The translations under genes and the position numbers were made by a program. The notes beneath the pieces were generated by a model. The model was not told where the DNA came from and did not search any database. It saw nothing but the letters and a program-made list of their open reading frames with translations. From JBKBIP01 sp046297495 (lineage in GTDB: Bacteria > Planctomycetota > Planctomycetia > Gemmatales > Gemmataceae): 64,000 bases of DNA. Every line of letters begins with the position of its first letter. Positions within the stretch are counted from its first letter, which is position 1. This document shows, one piece after another, positions 1-9,076 of the stretch. The stretch covers positions 1 through 64,000 of the forward strand of contig JBKBIP010000017.1 in NCBI GenBank assembly GCA_046297495.1, in the 5' to 3' direction.

Positions 1-549
1 CTGGAAGGGGTAGGCGGCCAGGAGGGTGGGGCCGTTGCGGGACACCCAGGGGGTGGGGCTGGGCAGGGCCAGTTGCAGCCCCACCCCCTGCATGCGCAAG
101 GTTAGGCTGCCGGTGGTAATGTTGGCAATGATGCCTTCGGCGGTGCCAGCGGATACCTTGGTGGTGGTGCCGTTGGGGCCAGGTTTTTCCATGGTTAGAT
201 AAACGCGTACGACATGTCCCGACCCCAGTTCGTTGAACGAGGCCGCGTAGCCTGGCAAGCGTGCGTCGCTCCCTTTGAGTTCGCGGAGTTCTTCGGAGGT
301 ATATTTCTTGATGTTTCCTTTTTCGTCATAAGTCTCCAGCGGTTGCATGGCGCGAACCTTGACATCATCGGCTATGCGCACCTGAAAATCCTTATAGACA
401 AGAACGGGCTTGGGCAGATTTTGGATGTTTGGACGGCGGCGATTATTGCGCCGTCTTTGCGCCGCGTCTGCGGAAGTCTCAAACAGTTCGAGGAATAGGA
501 AGGTAAAAATCACGGCGACCAGGATAGTCCAGCGAAAGACGTTCCACAT
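1..549 (-). CDS. Secreted or membrane-anchored hypothetical protein, 3' end missing
   Basis: The frame is open from the ATG at 549 to the window edge (183 codons), so the C-terminus is missing. The N-terminus (MWNVFRWTILVAVIFTFLFL) is a hydrophobic signal peptide or anchor, followed by an Arg/Asn-rich linker (AQRRRNNRRRPN). After that comes a soluble domain with Lys/Glu-rich stretches and a T/G-rich, probably beta part. The start at 549 is preferred over the in-frame ATG at 558 because AGGAG lies 9 nt upstream of 549 but directly abuts 558. No family recognised; the export signal suggests a periplasmic or envelope protein. Confidence 0.7.
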   Translation of the reverse strand, partial: MWNVFRWTILVAVIFTFLFLELFETSADAAQRRRNNRRRPNIQNLPKPVLVYKDFQVRIADDVKVRAMQPLETYDEKGNIKKYTSEELRELKGSDARLPGYAASFNELGSGHVVRVYLTMEKPGPNGTTTKVSAGTAEGIIANITTGSLTLRMQGVGLQLALPSPTPWVSRNGPTLLAAYPFQ

Positions 550-698
550 GTCGTTCATCTCCTTTCACAATAAACTTGGTGCAGCAGCCAAGCGCGTAGT
601 ATCTTCCCCAATGGTTGCTATTGTGACGAATGAACGCGGCGGATGCAACCATTTTCCCGATTTTTTGCCGCGAATTTCAGAAAATAGTCGTCTACATG

Positions 699-1091
699 TC
701 ATTGCGAGCGCAACGGCGTGCGGTGGAAATGCACATGTTTCCAGGCACCGTTTTGACGCTGCCAGACGCGCGTTTCGCTGAACGCTTGACTGATCGGAAC
801 GCCGTCCTGCAAGCGTTGTAGGACGCGGGTGTAAGCAATGACCGCCACATCACCCAGGATGCGCACGTGCGGCGCGCACATGGTGGTCTGATTGGGACCT
901 TTGACACCCCCCAGGTTGAAGTAAAACCGATGAAAGGTCATCCCTTCGACCAATTGACCGACCGCTTCCGGCTCGAAGGCGGTCAGCGTCGGATCGCACA
1001 ATTCCTGGTAGGTAGCCCAATCGCCTTGGGAGATGCTGTCCAGCAAGCGCTGGTTGATACGTAACAATTCGTCGCGCGGTGATTCGTGCAT
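699..1091 (-). CDS. SnoaL-like / CaMKII association-domain protein
   Basis: A 130-residue single-domain protein of the NTF2-like fold, closest in appearance to the CaMKII association-domain (DUF4440-like) group. The pattern seen is typical: an N-terminal helix (LLRINQRLLDSISQGDWATY), then CDPTLTAFEPEA, then HRFYFNLGG, and a final beta region with RVWQRQNGAWKHVHFHRT, the W-x-x-VHFHRS-like ending of this family. Such proteins bind small ligands or act as small enzymes or association modules. The substrate cannot be told from sequence. It stands alone, with no operon partner on the same strand within 100 bp. Confidence 0.75.
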   Translation of the reverse strand: MHESPRDELLRINQRLLDSISQGDWATYQELCDPTLTAFEPEAVGQLVEGMTFHRFYFNLGGVKGPNQTTMCAPHVRILGDVAVIAYTRVLQRLQDGVPISQAFSETRVWQRQNGAWKHVHFHRTPLRSQ

Positions 1092-1205
1092 GGGGAGTCT
1101 TCCTCGTGACCTAAAATTCTTCAGCGCGATTATACGGACGAAACAGAGGCGAGACCATTCACTTTGAGGTTGGGATAACTAGCGGCGGAATGGGCTTTTG
1201 CTTGC

Positions 1206-1967
1206 TCACCGCGCCAACCAGCCGCCATCAATCACGACGACGCTGCCGTGCATGTAATTGCTGGCCTCCGAGGCGAGAAAAACGCACAACCCGGCTAGCT
1301 CCGGCGGCTGCCCCCAGCGGCCCATCGGGATGCGTTCGAGGATTTGCGGCCCACGCACGGGATGATTTTTCAGGGATGTCGCCATGTCGGTCTCGAAATA
1401 ACCTGGCGCGATGCAGTTGACGTTAATCCCTTGGCTCGACCAGGCGACGGCCAGCGCCTTGGTCAAGCCGGCGATGCCGTGCTTGGCGGCGGAATAGGCG
1501 GGGATATTCAGGCCCGCTTCGTAACACATGATCGAGCCGATGTTGATGATCTTCCCCCGGCCGCGCGGCAACAGGTGCTGGGCCGCTTGCTGTGACAAGT
1601 CGAAGGCGGCATTCAAATGCACTTCGATGGTGTGCAGCCATTCGTTCATGGGGAAAACCTCTGGCGGATGGCGCGTGCCGCTGCCGGCGTTGTTGACCAA
1701 AATATCGATTTGGCCGAAGTGGCGCACCACCTGATCGACCACGCCGCTGCGTTGGGCCGGGTCCCCCAGGTCCGCCTTCATGCTGAGAAACTTTCGGCCC
1801 AATGTTTCGACGCGCTCTTGCGTGGCCTCGTTGTTGCCGGTGCGGGACAGGCAGGCGATGTCCGCCCCAGCCTCGGCCAACCCAATGGCCATTGCCTGTC
1901 CCAAGCCGCGACTAGCTCCCGTCACCAAAGCGACTTTGCCCGCGAGATGGAATTGATCAAGGATCAT
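1206..1967 (-). CDS. kduD: KduD-like short-chain dehydrogenase
   Basis: A 253-residue classical SDR that should bind NAD(P) and interconvert a hydroxyl and a keto group. Visible motifs are the dinucleotide site TGASRGLGQ (about residues 17-25), NNAG (about 92-95), the catalytic Ser in INIGSIMCY and YSAAKHG with the catalytic Tyr and Lys. Length, the MIL start and the GGWLAR ending match the 2-dehydro-3-deoxy-D-gluconate 5-dehydrogenase (KduD) group closely. No other pectin or uronate gene lies nearby, so the substrate is an inference from family resemblance; a generic sugar-acid dehydrogenase is equally possible. Confidence 0.8.
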   Translation of the reverse strand: MILDQFHLAGKVALVTGASRGLGQAMAIGLAEAGADIACLSRTGNNEATQERVETLGRKFLSMKADLGDPAQRSGVVDQVVRHFGQIDILVNNAGSGTRHPPEVFPMNEWLHTIEVHLNAAFDLSQQAAQHLLPRGRGKIINIGSIMCYEAGLNIPAYSAAKHGIAGLTKALAVAWSSQGINVNCIAPGYFETDMATSLKNHPVRGPQILERIPMGRWGQPPELAGLCVFLASEASNYMHGSVVVIDGGWLAR

Positions 1968-1993
1968 GAGGTTCTCCTATGGTGATGAAACCG

Positions 1994-4651
1994 TCATAGT
2001 GCGTTGGACACCTCTCTCCCGCCTTGGCGGGCGCGGGGCGCGGCCAGCAGCACCGGACAGGGGGCGTGTTGGAACAGATACGCCACGTCCAGGGATGTCG
2101 AGACAATCGGCCAAGCGCTCGGCTGGATGGGGGCGATGAGCAGATCATAGTTACCATCGCTGGCCAGCTGGGCCAACTGCGTCGTGAACTGGTCAGGCGA
2201 GAGTCGATGGATCGTCAGCATCCGGCCCAACCGCTCCGCTTCGCGTTGGTCTTGCGCCACTTCCGGGGACAACGCGCCGTCCACTTCCCCTGACGGCAGA
2301 CAGGCGATGGACAACTCGACATGGGCGTCGAGCATAGTCAGCACGCCGCGAAACAAACCGCTGCTGGCGGCAGTCCCTTCATGGACCAAGAGGACGCGGC
2401 GCACGCCGACGCCGGCTTGACGCAGCTCTTGGACGGAATGCGCCAGCCGGTCGATCACGGTCGGCACATGCCGGCCCCCCGCGATGTCGAAGCGCATGTC
2501 GTGGTTCCGGCCGACGACGCGAATCGACAGGGGCGCCGGTTGGCCTAGATGCAGATTATTCCAGTATTGATTGAGTGGATGCAACCGTTCCGAAGGAGTG
2601 TAGTGGCTCGATTCCCCCAACACGATCTCTTGTACCTGCAAATCCTTGGCGGCGCGGGCGATGGCGTAAAACGGATTGTTCGTCGGCACGATCAGCGGAT
2701 GGACTTCCTGGCCGGCTTTCTCCGCGCAGTGAACTATATTCGTCAGTAAGTGACGGTCGAAACGGTCCAGATTGAATCCTTCCTTGGTCACGCTATCCGA
2801 GCCGATCCGTTTCGCTGTCAAGACAATGACATCCGTGGTCACGGGGTCATTCTCGGCCAAAATCTTTTCCAGGATGTACAGCGTTTGCGTCGAGCGCAGA
2901 GCCACCAAGCGGCGATAGGGGCGAGTCAAGCGTAACTGATCCGGCGACACGGATTCGACTAGATCGCGGTGAAATTCCTCCAGGTGCTCCACCGGCCGGC
3001 CCTGGAGCTTGCGCTGGTTGCGGCGCTCGGAGATGGTGAACAGGATGAAAAATAGGATGGTGAACAGCGTGCCGCCGATGGCCGCCACTTCTTTCGTGAA
3101 ATAGTTCAACGTGGCCGTGATCAACAGAATCATCAATACGGTGATCAGGCCGAACGGGATTTCCACCGAACCGAGCCGCAGATTCAATGGCACGCGATAG
3201 TCGCGCGGCTTCGGATTCTTGAAGCGCAGCACTGTCATGGCCATGGCCTGAAAAACGAAGCTCCACACCACGCCAAACGCGTACGCCTCGCCCAGCAAGA
3301 CCATGTGCCCCCGGCTGATGAGGATAGTGAACAGCTGCAAGCCGGTCACCAGGTACAGAATGCGGTAGCTCGTGCCGTACAAGGGATGCGGCTTCAGGAA
3401 CCCCTCATCGAGCACACCGTCTTCGGCCACCCGGCTGAGCACGCCGTTGGCGCCGATCAGGGCCGTGTTGACCGAGCCGGACAGGATGAGGAAACCGACC
3501 AGAGTGACGAAGGCGCTGAGGAACAACTTGGCCCACATCGGCCCGACCACGTTCAAGGCCAAACCGCTGATGAGATTATCGGAATATACCGTCATGCGCA
3601 CGTCATTGGGAATGATCATCACCGCCAGGAACGAGATGCCGCCGGTGAACAGCAAACTAAAGATGAAGATGATGAAGGCGGCCTTGCGGAAGTTGTGCAG
3701 CTTGGGGGATTCGATCTCGCGGTACACTTGGGCCAACGTCTCCTCGCCGCTCATGGCCAGGATGGAATGACCAAAGGCGATGAACAAGCCAATGACACCG
3801 ATCAGACTGAGCCAGCTGACCGGCTGGCGCAGGTGCTCAACGACGGAACTCGGCAACAGGTACGGAAGAAAGCCGAGCGGGTCTTGCTGCTGGCCGGTGG
3901 CCTGGTCGATCTTGGGCACTTGCACGCCGTCCACGTAATCGACTTTCTTGGTCAATTCCGGCGTTATGGGCACGTCGTTAAGCTGGCTGGCCGGGCGCAG
4001 CAGCAACGTCAGGCCGCACCAGCTGAACATAATCACAGCCATGACAGTGGTGGCGATCATGATCTTGACGGCCTTGTCACTCGATTCGCGGATGCCCAGC
4101 ACATTTTGCCGAAAGAAATACAGGGTGATGCCGACCGCGATAACCACCGATCCCCAGCGCTGCACCCCGCTGGCGGCACTAGCGCTCATCTGAAAGTGCG
4201 GATCGACGATGGCCAAGGTATTCAACGCCAATCCAATGACGTACTGCCCCGCCGCCACACCACCAATGGGGCCGGTCAAGATATAGTCGAACATCAGCGC
4301 CGAGACGGCGATCTTGGCCCAAAACCGACCCAGGGCCTCGCGCACCACTCGATAGACGCCGCCGCGCACGAACAGCGTGCAGCTCTCGATATACACCGAA
4401 CGCACGGCATAGCTGAACACCATGACGGCGACGATGAACCACGGCGCGGCTGGGCCGATGGCCTGCTCGACGATGCCGCCGATGAAGTAGGCTGTGCTGG
4501 CCAAATCGCACAGCACCACCGCCGCCGTGCGCCAATACGAAATGAAGGTGAACATGACGCTGCTGACGACTAACACCTGCGCCGCTCGCAGCGCCGTTTG
4601 TCCTGGCGTGATACCCGATGCTCCGATATTATCAGCGGCAGCCATGAACAC
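1994..4651 (-). CDS. APC-family permease with C-terminal universal-stress-protein domains
   Basis: An 885-residue protein. The first ~545 residues are a 12-helix-type APC transporter (amino acid/polyamine/cation superfamily), with a loop (about residues 230-255) carrying KVDYVDGVQVPKIDQATGQQ. The remaining ~330 residues are soluble and resemble two universal stress protein domains (TLYILEKILAENDPVTTDVI and later GVRRVLLVHEGTAASSG). This layout is common in bacterial cationic or amino-acid permeases in which nucleotide-binding USP domains gate transport. The substrate is unknown. The annotated start is GTG; an ATG two codons in (4645) is an alternative, and neither has a clear Shine-Dalgarno. 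Confidence 0.85.
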   Translation of the reverse strand: MFMAAADNIGASGITPGQTALRAAQVLVVSSVMFTFISYWRTAAVVLCDLASTAYFIGGIVEQAIGPAAPWFIVAVMVFSYAVRSVYIESCTLFVRGGVYRVVREALGRFWAKIAVSALMFDYILTGPIGGVAAGQYVIGLALNTLAIVDPHFQMSASAASGVQRWGSVVIAVGITLYFFRQNVLGIRESSDKAVKIMIATTVMAVIMFSWCGLTLLLRPASQLNDVPITPELTKKVDYVDGVQVPKIDQATGQQQDPLGFLPYLLPSSVVEHLRQPVSWLSLIGVIGLFIAFGHSILAMSGEETLAQVYREIESPKLHNFRKAAFIIFIFSLLFTGGISFLAVMIIPNDVRMTVYSDNLISGLALNVVGPMWAKLFLSAFVTLVGFLILSGSVNTALIGANGVLSRVAEDGVLDEGFLKPHPLYGTSYRILYLVTGLQLFTILISRGHMVLLGEAYAFGVVWSFVFQAMAMTVLRFKNPKPRDYRVPLNLRLGSVEIPFGLITVLMILLITATLNYFTKEVAAIGGTLFTILFFILFTISERRNQRKLQGRPVEHLEEFHRDLVESVSPDQLRLTRPYRRLVALRSTQTLYILEKILAENDPVTTDVIVLTAKRIGSDSVTKEGFNLDRFDRHLLTNIVHCAEKAGQEVHPLIVPTNNPFYAIARAAKDLQVQEIVLGESSHYTPSERLHPLNQYWNNLHLGQPAPLSIRVVGRNHDMRFDIAGGRHVPTVIDRLAHSVQELRQAGVGVRRVLLVHEGTAASSGLFRGVLTMLDAHVELSIACLPSGEVDGALSPEVAQDQREAERLGRMLTIHRLSPDQFTTQLAQLASDGNYDLLIAPIQPSAWPIVSTSLDVAYLFQHAPCPVLLAAPRARQGGREVSNAL

Positions 4652-4824
4652 TCACGAAAAAGGAGGACATCCCCCTGCCAATACACGGCGGGGAAAGCAC
4701 TTGTCCCCCCATTGTACGGCGTTCCGCGCGGCGAGCAAGCAGCCGGTCTTCCCCGATGTGCTGAGAGAATTGTCATGCTGCCATGCGGCACCCAGAAACC
4801 ATGAACACGAAAGACCACAAAAAA

Positions 4825-4870
4825 GATTCATCGGTTCACGCTTGAGGACTCGCGCGCGAACCGATGCATC
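4825..4870. repeat. Dispersed palindromic element, full copy
   Basis: Left arm GATTCATCGGTTCACG (4825-4840) and right arm CGCGAACCGATGCATC (4855-4870) are inverted repeats, 14 of 16 paired, with a 14-nt loop. The same arms recur in other gaps of this window. Confidence 0.8.
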
Positions 4871-4980
4871 GGGTCCCACTATTTTCAGAGCAGAGGTTTT
4901 CGGATAGTTTCTTAAGGTATCCTTGGAAGAGTTGATAATACATGCCACTCGATTTCTGAAGGTGTGCTTCAGCGATTGGG

Positions 4981-4996
4981 GATTCATCGGTTCGCA
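4981..4996. repeat. Dispersed palindromic element, half copy
   Basis: Single arm GATTCATCGGTTCGCA with no matching right arm before the panE start codon 33 bp downstream. It lies in the panE leader. Confidence 0.6.
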
Positions 4997-5028
4997 CCGG
5001 CTTCTGATCTCTGACTTTTGGATTGCTT

Positions 5029-6012
5029 ATGCCTCCTCTTGAACCACGTAAATTCTTGATCTTCGGAGCTGGGGCGTTGGGATCAGCCATCGGCGGATTA
5101 TTGGGCCAGGCGGGGCATGAAGTGGCATTGTTGGGACGGGGAGAGCATCTGCGGGCCATCCGCGATCACGGCTTGCGCATCGACGGGCTGTGGGGGGAGC
5201 ACCACATTCACGGCCTACGCCTGTTCGAGCGCGCCGAGGAGATTACCGCGAACGACTGGAATGTCATCCTGTTGACCGTCAAGACGTATGACACGGCGGC
5301 GGCGATTGCGGCATGCCGGTCGCTGGTCGGGCCGTGTACCTGGCTGGTGAGCATTCAAAATGGTCATGGCAATGTCGAGGCGCTCAGTATGGCGTTCGGC
5401 CCGGAGCGCGTGCTGGGGGCACGGATCATCACCGGAGCCGAGATGCAGCCTGGTCATGTCACGGTTACGGTTCACGCTGACGCCCTGCGTCTGGGGCCAC
5501 ATCACGGCGAGACGGAACTCATGCCAGACGCTGACCGGCTGGCGCAGGCGCTGGACGCCGCCGGCGTGCCGGCGCGGGCCACCGATCAATACCTGGCCTA
5601 CCTGTGGGCCAAGCTCATGTATAACTGCGCTCTCAATCCGCTGGGGGCGTTGCTGCGGCTGACCTACGGCGAGTTGGCCGCTCATCCGCCGACGCGCCAG
5701 GCTATGAGCGCCATCATCCGCGAGGCTTTCGCTGTTTGTCAGGCACATGGCATTCCGCTGTTTTGGACCAACCCGGAGGATTACGAGCAGGTCTTCGATA
5801 ATGGCATGGTGCCGGCGACGGCGCATCACTATCCGTCGATGCTGCGCGACCTGGACCGCCGGGGCCGCACCGAGATCGACAGCATGAACGGCGCCGTCGC
5901 CCGGCTGGGCCAACAGCACGGCCGCGCCACGCCAACTAACGCCTTGCTGACGGCCATGATCAAACTGAAGGAACAGCAACGCCAGCGAGAATTGACGCGC
6001 TCTCAACCATGA
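5029..6012 (+). CDS. panE: 2-dehydropantoate 2-reductase (ketopantoate reductase)
   Basis: A 327-residue NADPH-dependent reductase of the pantothenate/CoA pathway, converting ketopantoate to pantoate. Visible are the N-terminal Rossmann motif GAGALGSAIGGLL (about residues 13-25), SIQNGHGN, the central catalytic-Lys segment WAKLMYNCALNPLGAL and the C-terminal RTEIDSMNGAVARLG with the conserved Glu. Length is typical. A TTG two codons upstream (5023) is in frame; ATG at 5029 is preferred. Paralogous ketopantoate-reductase-like enzymes with other substrates exist, and no panB/panC lies nearby, so the exact substrate is likely but not certain. Confidence 0.85.
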   Translation: MPPLEPRKFLIFGAGALGSAIGGLLGQAGHEVALLGRGEHLRAIRDHGLRIDGLWGEHHIHGLRLFERAEEITANDWNVILLTVKTYDTAAAIAACRSLVGPCTWLVSIQNGHGNVEALSMAFGPERVLGARIITGAEMQPGHVTVTVHADALRLGPHHGETELMPDADRLAQALDAAGVPARATDQYLAYLWAKLMYNCALNPLGALLRLTYGELAAHPPTRQAMSAIIREAFAVCQAHGIPLFWTNPEDYEQVFDNGMVPATAHHYPSMLRDLDRRGRTEIDSMNGAVARLGQQHGRATPTNALLTAMIKLKEQQRQRELTRSQP

Positions 6013-6071
6013 TGCGGTGCTGGGACGGCGTGAGCAGGATCAAGAAGGGGCGGTGGGCATCGAGCGTCGTT

Positions 6072-6569
6072 TCATTCCTGTTCCTTGACCTCTTCCTTGT
6101 AAATGACGAAACCAGCCTTCAAATAGTTCGGCAAGGCCGCCGGGTGGTCGTTGGTGCAGGTATGCAGCCAGAAACGCCGGGGGTTGTAGCTCCACGCTTT
6201 ATCGATGGTCCAGCGCAGGAAATAGCGGCCCAAGCCTTGGCCGATGAAGTCCGGCAGTAGACCAAACTGGACCAGTTCGATCTCTCCTTCGACCCGTCGA
6301 TCCAACTCGGCAAAACCAGCCGGGACGCCATCAACCAGCAAGACATGAATTTCGAGCCGAGGATCGCTCAAGAGGGGGGCCAGCTCGGCATCCGAGAGCT
6401 TCTTGCGACTGGTCCAGTCGTAATCCCGCCCCACGGCGTCGTAGAGAAACCGATAGTAGGCCACAGTCGGCTTCCGGGCATGGACCACCGCAAGACCTTC
6501 CCTCGGCGGCCGCGACACGACTGGTTCGGGGCGAGCAAGCATTTGCAAATAGGTAGTTGTCACTGTCAT
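6072..6569 (-). CDS. GNAT-family N-acetyltransferase
   Basis: A 165-residue acetyl-CoA-dependent acyltransferase. The acetyl-CoA loop is visible as LPDFIGQGLGRYFL (Q/R-x-x-G-x-G/A type), preceded by the beta strand IELVQFGL and followed by FWLHTCTNDHPAALPNYLKAGF, the usual C-terminal part of the fold. The open frame extends 49 codons further, but the ATG at 6569 has AGGAGG 10 nt upstream and begins at the expected domain edge. The acceptor is unknown. It converges on panE with a 59-bp gap. Confidence 0.85.
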   Translation of the reverse strand: MTVTTTYLQMLARPEPVVSRPPREGLAVVHARKPTVAYYRFLYDAVGRDYDWTSRKKLSDAELAPLLSDPRLEIHVLLVDGVPAGFAELDRRVEGEIELVQFGLLPDFIGQGLGRYFLRWTIDKAWSYNPRRFWLHTCTNDHPAALPNYLKAGFVIYKEEVKEQE

Positions 6570-7236
6570 GCCATCGAATCCTCCTGAAACATTCCCACGA
6601 CAGGTAAAGCAGGTCGCCGGTCCCGCACTTGTCTTTGAATGGCTCCTTGTGGGGAGATCGTGGGCGTCGCGGCTGATCGTGGTATTTTCCATCGATTGGT
6701 TCAATCCATGAGCCATCTGCCCGCGTGAAGTTCAGATCGTTCATCTTTTCGTTATAATATACCACACCCGTTTGATAATCGCGCGGTGTTGGGGGACAGG
6801 ATACACGCCGAAAAGGATGCCAGAAACGCGGTAACACACTTTCCCGAGGAGGGTTCCACTCATGGAACCATCGCGGAACTGTCACTGGTAAGCGCTCCCC
6901 CTGCTACAATCGTCAAAATTGGTGTAAAGTTATCGAAATCGCGCAATTGGCGCGCGTTTTTGCGTTGCGGTAATGGGATGAAAAAGAAATGATGAGGATT
7001 AAGAAAGATTTATCGGTTAGGAACGCGAGGCGGCGATGGTGCTCCGTGGTGCTTTGCGAAACCGGCGGACGGATAGGTACTCTTTACCACCGTTTGTCAT
7101 TCACCAGCGGTTGGAATGTGTTATCGCACCTAAATCCGGGATGTCCGAATTGGATCGTGAAAGACATGAATGTTATGAAGCATGTACCTGAAACGACGTT
7201 TTCACGCGGCGTGAGACGTTCAGGAGGATAGCGGCA
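6570..7236. other. 667-bp gap between divergent genes
   Basis: Lies between the GNAT gene and the acyltransferase gene, which are read away from each other. Several short frames (for example minus-strand 6331-6885 and plus-strand 6989-7231) are open, but they overlap known genes or each other, lack ribosome sites and have no recognisable product. A half copy of the dispersed element (GATTTATCGGTTA, 7007-7019) is present. No RNA gene seen. Confidence 0.45.
7222..7227 (+). promoter_or_regulatory. Perfect Shine-Dalgarno that sets a TTG start
   Basis: AGGAGG lies 9 nt before the TTG at 7237. The next candidates, ATG at 7249 and 7252, are 21 and 24 nt away, so the TTG is the likely start. Confidence 0.7.
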
Positions 7237-8190
7237 TTGCGGAGTTCCATGATGATTTCCTATCTGGCGTTGGCCGTGGCTCCGGCTTACATGGCGGCGG
7301 CCGCGTTTTTCCCGGCGCTGAATCTCAATAGCTGGAAACGGCGCGGCGTGTTGGTTCTGCTGTGCCTGCTGATTCTGCTCTCCCCTTTGCTGCTACCCGT
7401 CGAGCAATCCTTGCTGCGTTTTGTCGCCTCGATGACAGCGGTGACGTTGCTTTTCAAGCTCTATGATCTGCACTTAGGCGCGCGCAAAGGCTTTTGCCCC
7501 TCCCTGCGCTCCTTTTTCGTGTTTCTGCCCAATTATTTCGCCTTGGTGCATCGCAAGCTCGACGGCGAACCACGGCCGAGCCATGGAGAAAACATCCGCC
7601 GTTTGAGTCAGGCGTTGCCGCGCTTGGTGCTGGGGATGACGGTATTCACCGCCATGTTCTACGTGGATTGGCAGCCATTCCCTTTCCTGATCGAACACAT
7701 AGCCAAGGTCGTCACTTATTTTTTGATGCTGTTCCCGGCAGCCGACGTGATCGTTTCGCTTTGGCGGCTAATGGGTGGAGTCACTTTGAACTACATGGAC
7801 AACCCGCTTGTGGCCCCGACACCGGCGGAATTCTGGCGTCGCTACAATCGTCCCGCTGGTCAATTTTATTATGAGAATGTTTTCAAGCAGTTTGGCGGGT
7901 TGCGCGCGCCAGTGCGGGCCACCGTGCTGATCTTCGTGATCTCCGCTTTGATTCATGAGTACCTGTTTGGCATCGCCGTGGGACGCTTCCAGGGGTATCA
8001 GCTCATGTTCTTTTTTCTGCAAGGGGTCGGCGTGGTGGCCACCTTTTCCCTGCGGCCCAAGCGCTTGCTCCCTTTGTGGACCGCGGCGACCTTGGCGTTT
8101 AATCTCCTGACTGCGGTATTCTTCTTCGCCAGCTTGAATGGCTTGGTGGCGTTCTATTCCCGACCGTTGCCGGCATGGTTGGCGTGGTAG
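7237..8190 (+). CDS. MBOAT-like membrane acyltransferase (wax-synthase-like)
   Basis: A 317-residue polytopic membrane protein with about eight hydrophobic segments starting near residue 7. The segment NPLVAPTPAEFWRRYNRP (about residues 188-205) followed by ISALIHEYLFG (about 231-241) is the signature of MBOAT and wax-synthase-like acyltransferases, the histidine in LIHEYLF being the proposed catalytic residue. These enzymes move an acyl group onto a hydroxyl of a lipid, polysaccharide or protein. Donor and acceptor are unknown. The start is a TTG supported by an AGGAGG at ideal distance. No pathway partner is adjacent. Confidence 0.75.
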   Translation: MRSSMMISYLALAVAPAYMAAAAFFPALNLNSWKRRGVLVLLCLLILLSPLLLPVEQSLLRFVASMTAVTLLFKLYDLHLGARKGFCPSLRSFFVFLPNYFALVHRKLDGEPRPSHGENIRRLSQALPRLVLGMTVFTAMFYVDWQPFPFLIEHIAKVVTYFLMLFPAADVIVSLWRLMGGVTLNYMDNPLVAPTPAEFWRRYNRPAGQFYYENVFKQFGGLRAPVRATVLIFVISALIHEYLFGIAVGRFQGYQLMFFFLQGVGVVATFSLRPKRLLPLWTAATLAFNLLTAVFFFASLNGLVAFYSRPLPAWLAW

Positions 8191-8220
8191 TGTCGTTGAG
8201 CGAACGAGCCAGCGGCGAGC

Positions 8221-8931
8221 TTACTTCTCCCGCTGTTTCGCCTCATATTCTTGGATGAATTTTTCCGGCTCGTCATTGAAGGCGTCTCGGCAGCCACCGC
8301 AGCAGACGTAATAAGTTTGTCCTTTGTACGTCACTGGCATCGTCCCCAAACCACCGCTGACGATGCACTCCGGCTGACCGCCGCCGGTGGCGAAGGGGAC
8401 CCCTTCTTTGGTGACGCCGACTTGATAAAGCCGCACGAAGCGAGGCCGATCCGCCGGCTTGCGTTCCTGGCGGTACAGGAAACGGTTGCTGTGCAACAAG
8501 GAGATCACCACGCGCTCAACCTCTCCGGTGGCGGCGTCTTTGGCGTCCAACGTCAGGACGCGCTTATCCAGCTGGCCGGTGTAGGTCTTGGTCTTTTTCT
8601 CCGGCGTGCGGAGGATGAGCTGGTATTGATCCTGGTCCGGTAGGTAGCGTAGCTCTCCTTGTGTCCAATACTTGCCATCGCGCACGCTGACAGTCAGCCA
8701 AGCGTCGTCCCCCTGGAAGCGCCATTCCCAAGCGTGCGTCTCGGACCAGAAGTCACGCTGTTTGTCCGCGCCCGGCCCTTCGGGAACGCCTGTGCCGCGC
8801 CAGCTGCCGATCAGGTCGTGGAAAGGTTGCAGCGCCGCCAACGCCGAGCGCGGCTTCGCTTCGTCCCCTCGGCTAGTCGTGACCACGCCGAGCACGATCA
8901 ACAACGTCCATCCAGCAAGTTTTCGAGGCAT
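8221..8931 (-). CDS. Secreted protein with C-terminal YHS-type metal-binding domain
   Basis: A 236-residue protein. A signal peptide (LAGWTLLIVLGVVTTSRG) precedes a beta-rich domain (about residues 30-175; LIGSWRGTG, GELRYLPDQDQYQLILR) that resembles the DUF1579/THAP4-like lipid- or haem-binding barrel group. The C-terminal ~45 residues (GQTYYVCCGGCRDAFNDEPEKF) match YHS/TRASH metal-binding domains, with the CxxC and the FxxxPxKF ending. ATG 8931 is chosen over 8952 because GGGAG sits 9 nt upstream and the signal peptide starts there. It probably handles a metal ion outside the cytoplasm; the metal is not known. Confidence 0.7.
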   Translation of the reverse strand: MPRKLAGWTLLIVLGVVTTSRGDEAKPRSALAALQPFHDLIGSWRGTGVPEGPGADKQRDFWSETHAWEWRFQGDDAWLTVSVRDGKYWTQGELRYLPDQDQYQLILRTPEKKTKTYTGQLDKRVLTLDAKDAATGEVERVVISLLHSNRFLYRQERKPADRPRFVRLYQVGVTKEGVPFATGGGQPECIVSGGLGTMPVTYKGQTYYVCCGGCRDAFNDEPEKFIQEYEAKQREK

Positions 8932-9033
8932 TGCCGCATTCTCCCGCGTCATGAAGCGATGGGATTATCCAGGAACAGGACGAATCACGTCTCAAAAAAC
9001 AACCCAAGCCGGCCCGAAGTAACAATACGGGAA

Positions 9034-9066
9034 GGTTAGCGACGCTTCCACGAAGCGTCGCCAACC
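9034..9066 (-). terminator. Likely intrinsic terminator of tkt
   Basis: Arms 9034-9048 and 9052-9066 form a 15-bp stem (one mismatch) with a 3-nt loop, starting 11 nt past the tkt stop. On the minus strand it is followed by TTCCCGTATTGTTA, a weak U-rich tail. Confidence 0.6.
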
Positions 9067-9076
9067 ACGGCACTCT

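Larger units (their letters stand above)
4652..5028. other. 377-bp gap between divergent genes
   Basis: This spacer separates the divergently read permease and panE genes and must hold both promoters. It contains one full copy (4825-4870) and one half copy (4981-4996) of the dispersed palindromic element. I could not assign convincing -35/-10 boxes. Short open frames here overlap each other on both strands and lack ribosome sites. Confidence 0.5.

Noticed and set aside
3305..4573. 422-codon open frame on the plus strand
   Set aside because: It lies antisense to the APC permease; Gln/His/Asp-rich composition and no domain mark it as a shadow frame of GC-rich coding DNA.
6331..6885. 184-codon minus-strand frame over the GNAT upstream region
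   Set aside because: Overlaps the GNAT gene in another frame, lacks a ribosome site and has no recognisable domain.
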